Assembly: GCA_002327305.1 (NCBI GenBank)
Contig: DCUZ01000019.1
Coordinates: 47,030-81,344, forward strand
Length of the DNA: 34,315 bases
Origin: Holophagales bacterium UBA2201
Lineage (GTDB): Bacteria; Acidobacteriota; Thermoanaerobaculia; UBA2201
Reading direction: 5' to 3'
Notes under the pieces: generated by a model
What the model saw: the letters and a program-made list of their open reading frames with translations, nothing else
Databases searched by the model: none
Told to the model about the DNA's origin: nothing
Shown: positions 6,856-12,845 of the stretch, one piece after another
How positions within the stretch are numbered: position 1 is the first letter of the stretch
Layout: each line of letters opens with the position of its first letter
Translations under genes and position numbers: made by a program

Positions 6856-7854
6856 TTGATATTAAAACGCCAGGTGCGTGTCGCATCCTATGGACTCCAT
6901 CCCGGCGACACGCTGGCCGAAGCGGCGCGGAAGATCATCCTCAAACAGGTGGCACGGATGCGCAAGCACGCGCCCGGGACCCGTGAGGGGAGGGACTGCG
7001 AGGCCCTCCACGACATGCGGGTGGCCACGCGCCGCCTCCGCTTCGCCCTCCGCCTCTTCGCCCCCTGGATGCCCCCCGGACGGGCCGACCGTCTCCGGAC
7101 GGACCTGCGGCGCGTGGCCCTTGCCCTGGGGCGGGTGCGGGACCTGGATGTGTTCCTGGAGGGCCTGCCCTCCCTGGCGGACGAGGCCGGGCTGTCCGCG
7201 GATCAGCGCCGGGCCCTTCTGGGCGCCCTGCGGCGCAGGCGCGGGCAAGGGCGTTCGGTGCTGGTGCGGATGCTCGCCGGCCGCCGCTTCCTGGCGCTGG
7301 TCCTCGTCCTGGAGCGGGTCCCGCTGAGCGGAGCGGACGCGCCCGCGCGGGAGGCATCGGGCCGCATGCTCCGGAAGGCCGCCCGCGCCCTTCGCGCCTG
7401 GGGGCGCCGGGCCGACCTCACCCGTCCGGCGGACCTGCACCGCCTCCGCATCCTGTTCAAGCGCCTCCGCTATACCTGCGAGTATTTCAACGAACTCTAC
7501 GGAGGCGCCCTCGACGGCGCCATCGCCCGGTTCATCCGGTTCCAGGACTGCCTGGGCCGCTACCAGGACGCCGTCATCGCCGCCTCCCTTCTGGACGGGT
7601 TGCCCGGAAGCCGGAAACCGGAGGACGGGGGCGACGCGGGGCGTGACCGAGATCGACCTGATCTTGCAGGGGCGACGGCGAAAATTCAGGAGATCCTGCG
7701 CGCCGAAAGGGGGCTTCAGAGGGAGGCGTTTGCGGAGTTGTGGGTGGACTTTCCCCTGCTGATGCGCGCCTTCACCAAACTCCAAGGACTCCCGGAACGA
7801 CCCGGGACGGAGTCCGTGCCTTCGGGCACGGACCCGGAGGGGCGCAACCCATAA
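6856..7854 (+). CDS. CHAD domain protein (polyphosphate-binding)
   Basis: A 332-residue all-helical CHAD protein. The diagnostic blocks are present: HDMRVATRRLRFALRLF (near residue 52), GRVRDLDVF (near 94), and the second-half LHRLRILFKRLRYTCEYF with LGRYQDAVIA, giving the characteristic positively charged helices. CHAD domains bind inorganic polyphosphate and often travel with polyphosphate enzymes; no CYTH domain is fused here. The proposed start is TTG 6856, six bases after GAAGGA; GTG 6871 is a possible alternative. The last about 30 residues (after the PERPGTES segment) are encoded partly by a perfect DNA hairpin at 7812-7833 and look like an acquired extension. It is the last gene of the ppx operon; a new promoter follows. 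Confidence 0.85.
   Translation: MILKRQVRVASYGLHPGDTLAEAARKIILKQVARMRKHAPGTREGRDCEALHDMRVATRRLRFALRLFAPWMPPGRADRLRTDLRRVALALGRVRDLDVFLEGLPSLADEAGLSADQRRALLGALRRRRGQGRSVLVRMLAGRRFLALVLVLERVPLSGADAPAREASGRMLRKAARALRAWGRRADLTRPADLHRLRILFKRLRYTCEYFNELYGGALDGAIARFIRFQDCLGRYQDAVIAASLLDGLPGSRKPEDGGDAGRDRDRPDLAGATAKIQEILRAERGLQREAFAELWVDFPLLMRAFTKLQGLPERPGTESVPSGTDPEGRNP
7812..7833 (+). repeat. Perfect hairpin with TTCG loop inside the CHAD 3' end
   Basis: GTCCGTGCC (7812-7820) and GGCACGGAC (7825-7833) form a 9-bp stem around a TTCG tetraloop, 19 bases before the stop codon. There is no T-run. It may help define the 3' end of the message or be a short inserted palindrome. Confidence 0.6.
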
Positions 7855-7912
7855 GCAAACCGTTGATTTTCAAGGCAATGGAGATGAACCTGCCGCCGGG
7901 AAAAAGATCCCC

Positions 7913-7941
7913 TTGACACTGATTGTTTATTAGCATACAAT
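7913..7941 (+). promoter_or_regulatory. Promoter of the marR gene, with inverted repeat
   Basis: TTGACA (7913-7918) and TACAAT (7936-7941) are separated by exactly 17 bases. An ATTGT (7922-7926)/ACAAT (7937-7941) inverted repeat overlaps spacer and -10, which would suit autorepression by the MarR protein encoded just downstream. Confidence 0.8.
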
Positions 7942-7964
7942 ATACATATGAAAGGACGAGCGCC

Positions 7965-8456
7965 ATGGGATTGAAGGACGAGCTGGGGCTTCCCCACCCC
8001 GTCGCCACGCTGGCCCACGAGGCCATGCTCAACATCTTCGTCACCGCCGAGGCCCTCGGCAAGGAGGCGGACCGGGTCCTCCAGCCGCACGGCCTCACCA
8101 AGGCCCAGTTCGACATCCTCATGCTGCTGGAACACCAGACGGCCGACGGCGGGGCCGACCAGAGCACCCTCGGCCGGATGCTGGTGGTGAACCGCTCCAA
8201 TGTCACGGGCCTGATCGACCGGATGGAGCGGGACGGGCTGGTGAAGAGGATGGCCGATCCGGCCGACCGGCGCGTCAACCGGGTCAGGATGACTCCCAAG
8301 GGGATGAAGGTCCTCCGCGCCGCCGAGCAGGCCTATGTCGCGAGGACGCGCGAGGTGGTCGCCGCCCTCCGCGCCGCCGAGCAGGAGGCCCTCTGCCGGA
8401 CCCTGGAGCGGGTGCGGGCCTCCCTGCGCAAAAACCCTAATCCAAAGAAGGCCTAA
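7965..8456 (+). CDS. MarR-family transcriptional regulator
   Basis: A 163-residue winged-helix regulator. The MarR pattern is clear: helix-turn-helix region with LTKAQFDILMLLEH, STLGRMLVVNRSNVTGLIDRMERDGLVKR (recognition helix), then the wing ADPADRRVNRVRMTPKG. MarR proteins bind palindromic operators as dimers and are released by small ligands. ATG 7965 was chosen because AAAGGA lies just upstream, and an earlier frame extension would run into the -10 box. Its strong promoter carries an inverted repeat, suggesting autoregulation; a related AT-rich inverted repeat lies at 8507-8527 before the radical SAM gene, so that gene may be its target. The ligand is unknown. Confidence 0.9.
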   Translation: MGLKDELGLPHPVATLAHEAMLNIFVTAEALGKEADRVLQPHGLTKAQFDILMLLEHQTADGGADQSTLGRMLVVNRSNVTGLIDRMERDGLVKRMADPADRRVNRVRMTPKGMKVLRAAEQAYVARTREVVAALRAAEQEALCRTLERVRASLRKNPNPKKA

Positions 8457-8506
8457 ATGATCACCCGCAAGAATCCCCTGGATTTTTTTGCATTATATGG
8501 TTCACT

Positions 8507-8527
8507 AGTATACTGTATATGTACACT
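8507..8527 (+). promoter_or_regulatory. AT-rich imperfect inverted repeat, candidate MarR operator
   Basis: AGTATAC (8507-8513) and GTACACT (8521-8527) are inverted repeats matching at six of seven positions around a 7-base centre. A weak -35-like TTGCAT (8488-8493) and TATACT (8509-8514) are nearby. The site resembles the AT-rich region in the marR promoter (shared ATAC...TATA core). Confidence 0.4.
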
Positions 8528-8533
8528 CTATCT

Positions 8534-8624
8534 GCTTCCTGTTCCTTGTTCCTCGTTCCTCGTTCTTCGTTCCTCGTTCTTCTGCCTTCCTTCTTCATCC
8601 TTCCTCCTTCTACCTTCTTACTTT
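8534..8624 (+). repeat. Thirteen-unit heptad repeat tract upstream of the radical SAM gene
   Basis: Thirteen consecutive pyrimidine-rich 7-base units occupy almost all of the leader, with the core GTTCCTC/GTTCTTC repeated six times and later units drifting (TGCCTTC, CTTCTTC, ATCCTTC, CTCCTTC, TACCTTC). It ends 10 bases before the CGGAGG ribosome site. The coding frame remains open through it, but the peptide would be low-complexity (SSFLVLRSSF), so it is not treated as coding. Confidence 0.85.
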
Positions 8625-8642
8625 ATCTCACGGAGGCCCCCC

Positions 8643-10022
8643 ATGAACATCCTGCTGATCGCCCCCGCCAGCGGCCCATGGCGCGGCGTGGGCCGCCGCC
8701 GTCTCTTCGGGGGACGGACCTTCCGCTTCTCCATGCTCTCGCTCCTCTCCGTCGCCGCCGAGACGCCCCCCGGAACCACCATCCGCATCGTGGACGAACA
8801 GATCGAAGAGGTGCCCACCAGCGGACGCTTCGACCTGGTGGGGATCACCTCCATGACGGCCGCGGCGCCCCGCGCCTATGCTTTGGCGGACCGTTTCCGC
8901 GCCGCGGGGGTCCCCGTCGTGTTGGGGGGGATGCACCCCACCTTCATGCCGGAGGAGGCCCTGGCGTACGCCGACGCGGTGTGCGCCGGCGAGGCCGAAG
9001 GGGTCTGGCCCGCCATCGTGGAGGACGCCCGGGCCGGCCGCCTCGGAGGCGTGTACCGCGCTCCCGCGCCGGCCGACCTTTTCCTCCTCAAGCCGGTCCC
9101 GCGCGCCCTGTTGCGCTCCCGGCATTATGCCACCGTCCAGGCGGTCCAGGCCACCCGGGGGTGCCCGCACCAATGCGCCTTCTGTTCCGTCTCCGCCTTC
9201 CATGAGGGGCTGTTCCGCACGCGCCCCATGGAGCAGGTGATCGCCGAGATCCGCTCCCTGCCCGGAAGGTTTTTCATTTTCACGGACGATTCCCTCGCGG
9301 CCGAGCCCGACTACGCCAAAGCGCTATTTGCGGCCCTGGCCCCGCTGAATAAGCGGTGGATGACCCAGGCCACCCTCGGGATCGCTGACGACGGAAAGTT
9401 GCTGGACCTGGCGGAGCGCGCCGGGTGCGTGGCGGTCTTCACGGGGTTGGAAACCTTCAGCGCTGAAAACCTCGAGGGGGTCGGCAAAGGGTTCAACAAG
9501 GCGGAGGAATACCGGGATCGGATCGCCCGCCTGCACGCCCATGGCATGGGCGTCGAGGCGGGCATCGTCTTCGGGTTCGACCACGACCGGCCGGAGGTCT
9601 TCCGCAACACCCTGGCGATGCTGGACGCATTACGCATCGACATGGCCCAGATCTCCATCCTCACCCCCCTGCCCGGAACGCCGTTCTTTAAGGCCATGCG
9701 CGGCCGCATCCTGGACGGCGACTGGTCCCATTACGACTACCATCACGCCGTTTTCCAGCCGGCGGGGATGTCCCCTGAGGAACTGAAGGCCGGACACGAC
9801 TGGATCACGCGCGCATTCTACTCCCCGCGACGCATCGCCCGGCGCCTGGGGTGGGCGGCGACGCGCAGGCACGCCGCCCGGGTCCTCCCCTTCGCCGCGG
9901 CCATCAATCTTGCCTATAATAGACGGGTGGCGAATTGGAATATCCGGGGATGGGACCCCGCCGGCGAACCCCCCGGCTTCACCCTTCACCACAAGCCGCT
10001 GGCCAAAACGGCCGGCGCCTGA
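8643..10022 (+). CDS. B12-binding-domain radical SAM protein
   Basis: A 459-residue class B-like radical SAM enzyme. Residues about 1-135 form the cobalamin-binding Rossmann-type domain (FDLVGITSMTAAAPRAYALADRFR, then VVLGGMHPTFMPEEAL); the classical DxHxxG base-off motif is not seen, as in many of these enzymes. The radical SAM core starts with RGCPHQCAFC, placing the [4Fe-4S] cysteines at 174, 178 and 181, followed by FTDDSL and GLETFS strands. The C-terminal about 100 residues (FYSPRRIARRL, then INLAYNRRV) are typical of the family. Such enzymes methylate or rearrange unactivated carbons in lipid, tetrapyrrole or natural-product pathways; the substrate cannot be told. ATG 8643 has CGGAGG upstream. 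It follows marR and is linked to a small membrane protein 14 bases downstream. Confidence 0.85.
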   Translation: MNILLIAPASGPWRGVGRRRLFGGRTFRFSMLSLLSVAAETPPGTTIRIVDEQIEEVPTSGRFDLVGITSMTAAAPRAYALADRFRAAGVPVVLGGMHPTFMPEEALAYADAVCAGEAEGVWPAIVEDARAGRLGGVYRAPAPADLFLLKPVPRALLRSRHYATVQAVQATRGCPHQCAFCSVSAFHEGLFRTRPMEQVIAEIRSLPGRFFIFTDDSLAAEPDYAKALFAALAPLNKRWMTQATLGIADDGKLLDLAERAGCVAVFTGLETFSAENLEGVGKGFNKAEEYRDRIARLHAHGMGVEAGIVFGFDHDRPEVFRNTLAMLDALRIDMAQISILTPLPGTPFFKAMRGRILDGDWSHYDYHHAVFQPAGMSPEELKAGHDWITRAFYSPRRIARRLGWAATRRHAARVLPFAAAINLAYNRRVANWNIRGWDPAGEPPGFTLHHKPLAKTAGA

Positions 10023-10036
10023 TCAAGGAGGATCAC

Positions 10037-10429
10037 ATGTTCCTGCAACTTCTGCTCGTCAATTTCCTGCTGGCCGCGGCGGTTGCCGCGGTGGTGGTGC
10101 TGGTGTTCCGCAAGCCCGTGCGGGCGGTCCTGCACCGCATCATCGGGGAGGAGATCCAGTCCGCCTGGAGCCGCTATGTGATGTTCGCCATCGCCGTCGT
10201 CGGCGTTTCGGGGGGCGTCCGGCTGTGGGAGCTGGGCCGCTACATCACGCCGGATAAAGAGACCGGGAAGGTGCTGGAGCTGACCCACGACCGGTGGGTC
10301 CTGGAGATCTACAGCACCATCGTCGGCGCCCTCCAGGCCGATACCTGGATGCTCCTCGTCTTCTTCCTCTTCGCCCTGATCGCCTTCGTCGTCGTCAAGG
10401 GGTTCGAGCTGAAAAGGCATGCGGGATGA
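10037..10429 (+). CDS. Small integral membrane protein, unknown
   Basis: A 130-residue protein with three probable membrane helices, at about residues 4-24, 45-61 and 103-121. The loop between the second and third (about 62-100) is polar and begins with RLWELGRYITPDKETGK. No family is recognised. The ATG follows AAGGAGG closely, and the gene starts 14 bases after the radical SAM gene, so the two are very likely co-transcribed. Confidence 0.75.
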   Translation: MFLQLLLVNFLLAAAVAAVVVLVFRKPVRAVLHRIIGEEIQSAWSRYVMFAIAVVGVSGGVRLWELGRYITPDKETGKVLELTHDRWVLEIYSTIVGALQADTWMLLVFFLFALIAFVVVKGFELKRHAG

Positions 10430-10454
10430 ACGGCGCAGTGAATATGCGCCGGTT

Positions 10455-10482
10455 GCGAGTTTAAAGTTTCGAGTTTCGAGTT
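10455..10482 (+). repeat. Heptad repeat tract, left arm
   Basis: Four 7-base units (GCGAGTT, TAAAGTT, TCGAGTT, TCGAGTT). It is the inverted counterpart of the tract at 10693-10727, and shares a 16-base string (on the opposite strand) with the tract at 13994-14028. Confidence 0.8.
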
Positions 10483-10654
10483 GGCGCGGAAGCCATATTT
10501 ATGTGGGGATGTCGCGCAGAGCGGCCGCGGCATTGAGAAACGAATGTCGCGGTCGGTCGAGCGGATGTAATTTCAAATGGACCTTATCAGCGTGATCAAG
10601 GAAGATATTAAACGAACCAAGGCCGATGTGATATCGCTTTCAACCGAGACAAGA

Positions 10655-10678
10655 GGGCGCAGCATGCTGCGCCCCTAC
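10655..10678 (-). repeat. REP-like element: GTAG plus 20-base perfect palindrome
   Basis: The 20 bases 10655-10674 form a perfect palindrome (GGGCGCAGCA with TGCTGCGCCC) immediately followed by CTAC (10675-10678). On the minus strand this is GTAG directly 5' of a hairpin, the layout of REP elements. Sister copies lie at 17365-17388 and 28457-28480. The surrounding gap 10430-10734 has no gene; apart from this and the two heptad tracts it holds a somewhat AT-richer stretch at about 10565-10650. Confidence 0.75.
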
Positions 10679-10692
10679 GGCATTTTTCGTCC

Positions 10693-10727
10693 TGAACTCG
10701 AAATTCGAAACCCGAAACTCGAAACTG
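10693..10727 (+). repeat. Heptad repeat tract, right arm
   Basis: Five 7-base units (TGAACTC, GAAATTC, GAAACCC, GAAACTC, GAAACTG), inverted relative to 10455-10482. It ends seven bases before the stop codon of the convergent pap gene. Confidence 0.8.
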
Positions 10728-10734
10728 GCTGTCG

Positions 10735-12225
10735 CTACAGGGCCTTTTTCACCGCCTTGGCGAAGGTCTCCAGCACCTTGACGCGGGCATGGTTCTTGTC
10801 CACGGCCTCAACGAGGGTCCACGGCGCGTGGGGCGTGGAGGTGCGCTCCACTAGCTCGCCGACGGCGGCCTCGTAGGCGTCCCACTTATTGCGGTTGCGC
10901 CAGTCCTCTTCGGTGATCTTGAACTGCTTCCAGGCGGTCTTCTCCCGCTCCTTGAACCGGCGCAACTGCTCCTCGGGGGAGATGTGGAGGAAAAATTTCT
11001 GCACGATGTAGCCGTGCCGGATCATCGCCTCCTCGAACTCGTTGATCTCCGCGTAGGCCCGTTTCCATTCGTGCTCTTTGGCAAACCCCTCCACCCGCTC
11101 CACCATGACGCGCCCGTACCAGGAGCGGTCGAAGATGACCACGCGGCCCCGGCCGGGGAGGTGGCGCCAGAACCGCCAGAGGTAGTGCTGGGCCCGCTCC
11201 TCCTCGGTGGGGGCGGCGATGGGGATGACCCGGTAGTCGCGGGCGTCAAGGGAGGCCGTGAGGCGGCGGATCGTGCCCCCCTTGCCTCCGGCGTCCCACC
11301 CCTCGAAGACCAGGACGGCGGAGAGGCCCTTGGGTTTGGCCTTGCGCCAGAGGCGGTTGACCCGTCCCTGGACCTCCTCCAGCCGCTCCTTGTATTCCTT
11401 GTCCTCCAGCTTCTTCGTCAGGTCGAGGCGGTCCAGGACGCTGTGGATGCCCTCCCCCAAAGCCCCTTTCTTCCCCGCCCTGGACGCTGTCGCGGCGGCA
11501 GGTTTCGACGGAGGCGCTTCCTGGAGACGGGCGGTGAGCCCCTCCATGATGGTGGTGCCCACGGTCAGCATCTGGTGGCGGCGGTCCTTGGCTTCCACGA
11601 TCGTCCACGGCGCCTCGGCCGTGTGGGTCTCCTGCAGGACCTCCTCGTCGATGGCGCGGAAGTGGTCGTAGAGCTTGTAGTGCTTCCAGTCCGTCTTGGT
11701 CACGCGCCAGGCGGTGCGGGGGTCCGCCTCCAGCGCCTTGAGCCGCTTTTTCTGGTCCTTCTTGGAGAGGTGGAACCAGAACTTGATGAGCAGGACCCCG
11801 TCGTCGGTGAGGGCCTTCTCCAGGAGGCGGATGCGCTCCACCTCCCGCTCCAGGTCCCCCTTCGAGATCTCGTCGTAGGCCCGCTGGAGGATGGGGCGGG
11901 TGTACCAGGAGCAGAAGAAGATCCCCGTGCGCCCCTTGGGCGGCATGGCCAGCCAGTAGCGCCAGTCCTCGGGGCGGCCCCGCTCCTCCCCGGAGCGGGG
12001 GCCGAAGGCGGTGGTCTGCAGAAAGCGGGGGTCCATCCACTCGTGGAGGGTGTTCAGCACCTCCCCCTTGCCCGCCCCGTCGGCCCCGTGGATGAGGATG
12101 AGGACGGGAAAGCGGCGGTCCTTCAACTGCTCCTGCGCCTGCAGAAGCTTGATGCGCAGGTCGGGGACCCGCTTGTCGTACTCTTCCTTGGCAACCTTCA
12201 ACCCCAGCTCCACGGCTTCGAACAT
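10735..12225 (-). CDS. pap: Two-domain polyphosphate kinase 2: polyphosphate:AMP phosphotransferase
   Basis: A 496-residue tandem PPK2 protein, matching the length and layout of polyphosphate:AMP phosphotransferases. The first domain has a Walker A GADGAGKG (residues 47-54) and HEWMDPR, but the DR of the second motif is replaced (FFCSWYTRPI), consistent with a less active domain. The second has Walker A GWDAGGKGG (308-316) and an intact FDRSWYGR lid motif (364-371), followed by EEMIRHGYIVQKFFLHIS-like and FKITEEDWRNR segments. Two-domain PPK2s use polyphosphate to turn AMP into ADP. An Ala-rich linker (about 236-255) joins the domains. Start at 12225 has ACGGAGGTG upstream and a TATAAT box at 12256-12261. 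Only 2.9 kb separates it from the ppx/CHAD operon. It is divergent from ridA. Confidence 0.92.
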   Translation of the reverse strand: MFEAVELGLKVAKEEYDKRVPDLRIKLLQAQEQLKDRRFPVLILIHGADGAGKGEVLNTLHEWMDPRFLQTTAFGPRSGEERGRPEDWRYWLAMPPKGRTGIFFCSWYTRPILQRAYDEISKGDLEREVERIRLLEKALTDDGVLLIKFWFHLSKKDQKKRLKALEADPRTAWRVTKTDWKHYKLYDHFRAIDEEVLQETHTAEAPWTIVEAKDRRHQMLTVGTTIMEGLTARLQEAPPSKPAAATASRAGKKGALGEGIHSVLDRLDLTKKLEDKEYKERLEEVQGRVNRLWRKAKPKGLSAVLVFEGWDAGGKGGTIRRLTASLDARDYRVIPIAAPTEEERAQHYLWRFWRHLPGRGRVVIFDRSWYGRVMVERVEGFAKEHEWKRAYAEINEFEEAMIRHGYIVQKFFLHISPEEQLRRFKEREKTAWKQFKITEEDWRNRNKWDAYEAAVGELVERTSTPHAPWTLVEAVDKNHARVKVLETFAKAVKKAL

Positions 12226-12255
12226 GGCGGACACCTCCGTCTTTTCTTTGGTTCC

Positions 12256-12261
12256 ATTATA
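12256..12261 (-). promoter_or_regulatory. TATAAT -10 box of pap
   Basis: A perfect TATAAT read on the minus strand, about 30 bases before the pap start codon. No convincing -35 is seen. It is back to back with the ridA promoter. Confidence 0.5.
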
Positions 12262-12311
12262 CGCCGGTCCCGCCCCCCGCGGTCCGACCTCCCTTGGGAG
12301 CGGGCCAGAGG

Positions 12312-12317
12312 TATAAT
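12312..12317 (+). promoter_or_regulatory. TATAAT -10 box of ridA
   Basis: A perfect TATAAT in the context GGTATAATAAT, 27 bases before the ATG, with an excellent AAAGGAGG ribosome site between. The -35 region is poor. Confidence 0.5.
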
Positions 12318-12344
12318 AATGCGACATCGCAAAGGAGGAACGCC

Positions 12345-12722
12345 ATGAACATCATCCAGACCGACAAGGCCCCGGCCGCCATCGGCCCCTACAGCCAGGC
12401 CATCCGGGAAAACCGCTTCGTCTTCACCTCCGGGCAGATCCCCCTCGACCCCGCCACCGGGCAGATGGACAACGCCACCTTCGCCGCCGAGGTGGAGCGG
12501 GTCCTGGCCAACCTGAAGGAGGTGCTCAAGGCCGCCGACTGCCAGATGAAGGATGTGATGAAGACCACCGTGTTCCTCACCGACATGGGGCTCTTCGTCG
12601 AGTTCAACGGCATTTACGAAAAGGCCTTCGGAGGCCACAAGCCAGCCCGCTCCACGGTCCAGGTGGCCGCCCTCCCCAAGGGCGCCCGCATCGAGATCGA
12701 GGCCCTGGCGCTGGTGCCGTAA
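12345..12722 (+). CDS. ridA: RidA family enamine/imine deaminase
   Basis: A 125-residue protein of exact RidA length. The family signatures are all present: KAPAAIGPYSQAI at the N-terminus, VFTSGQIPLDPATG, and ARSTVQVAALPKGARIEIEALAL at the C-terminus, including the Arg that binds the substrate carboxylate. RidA hydrolyses reactive 2-aminoacrylate and related enamines made by PLP enzymes, protecting other enzymes from damage. The start at 12345 follows AAAGGAGG. It is a single gene with its own promoter, divergent from pap. The window contains three PLP-dependent proteins, a general fit only. Confidence 0.93.
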   Translation: MNIIQTDKAPAAIGPYSQAIRENRFVFTSGQIPLDPATGQMDNATFAAEVERVLANLKEVLKAADCQMKDVMKTTVFLTDMGLFVEFNGIYEKAFGGHKPARSTVQVAALPKGARIEIEALALVP

Positions 12723-12723
12723 C

Positions 12724-12755
12724 GGCCGGAAAGCGGAAAGGCGGGAATGCCGGAA
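12724..12755 (+). repeat. Octad repeat tract after ridA
   Basis: Four 8-base units (GGCCGGAA, AGCGGAAA, GGCGGGAA, TGCCGGAA) directly after the stop codon. It is the reverse-strand relative of the ten-unit octad tract at 34058-34137. Confidence 0.7.
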
Positions 12756-12845
12756 GGCTCCCCCGCCCCATGCGAGGCCGTTCGGCGTACGGCGTTCAGC
12801 GAAGCTGCCCCTGGGGGCAGGAGCGTACCCAGAAAGGAGTTGGGA

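Noticed and set aside
8534..8624. CRISPR-like regular repeats
   Set aside because: The units are 7 bases with no spacers and no cas genes are present; the same holds for the 8-base tract at 34058-34137.
8457..8642. N-terminal extension of the radical SAM protein
   Set aside because: The extra residues are translated heptad repeats (SSFLVLRSSF type); the conserved domain begins at ATG 8643 with a good ribosome site.
10430..10734. A complete insertion sequence
   Set aside because: There is no transposase reading frame and no target duplication that I can see; only the repeat-bracketed layout is reported.
10577..10876. ORF starting MDLISVIKEDIKR in the gap before pap
   Set aside because: The start faintly recalls serine acetyltransferases, but the frame runs through the REP-like palindrome, a heptad tract and then antisense into pap, with no ribosome site.
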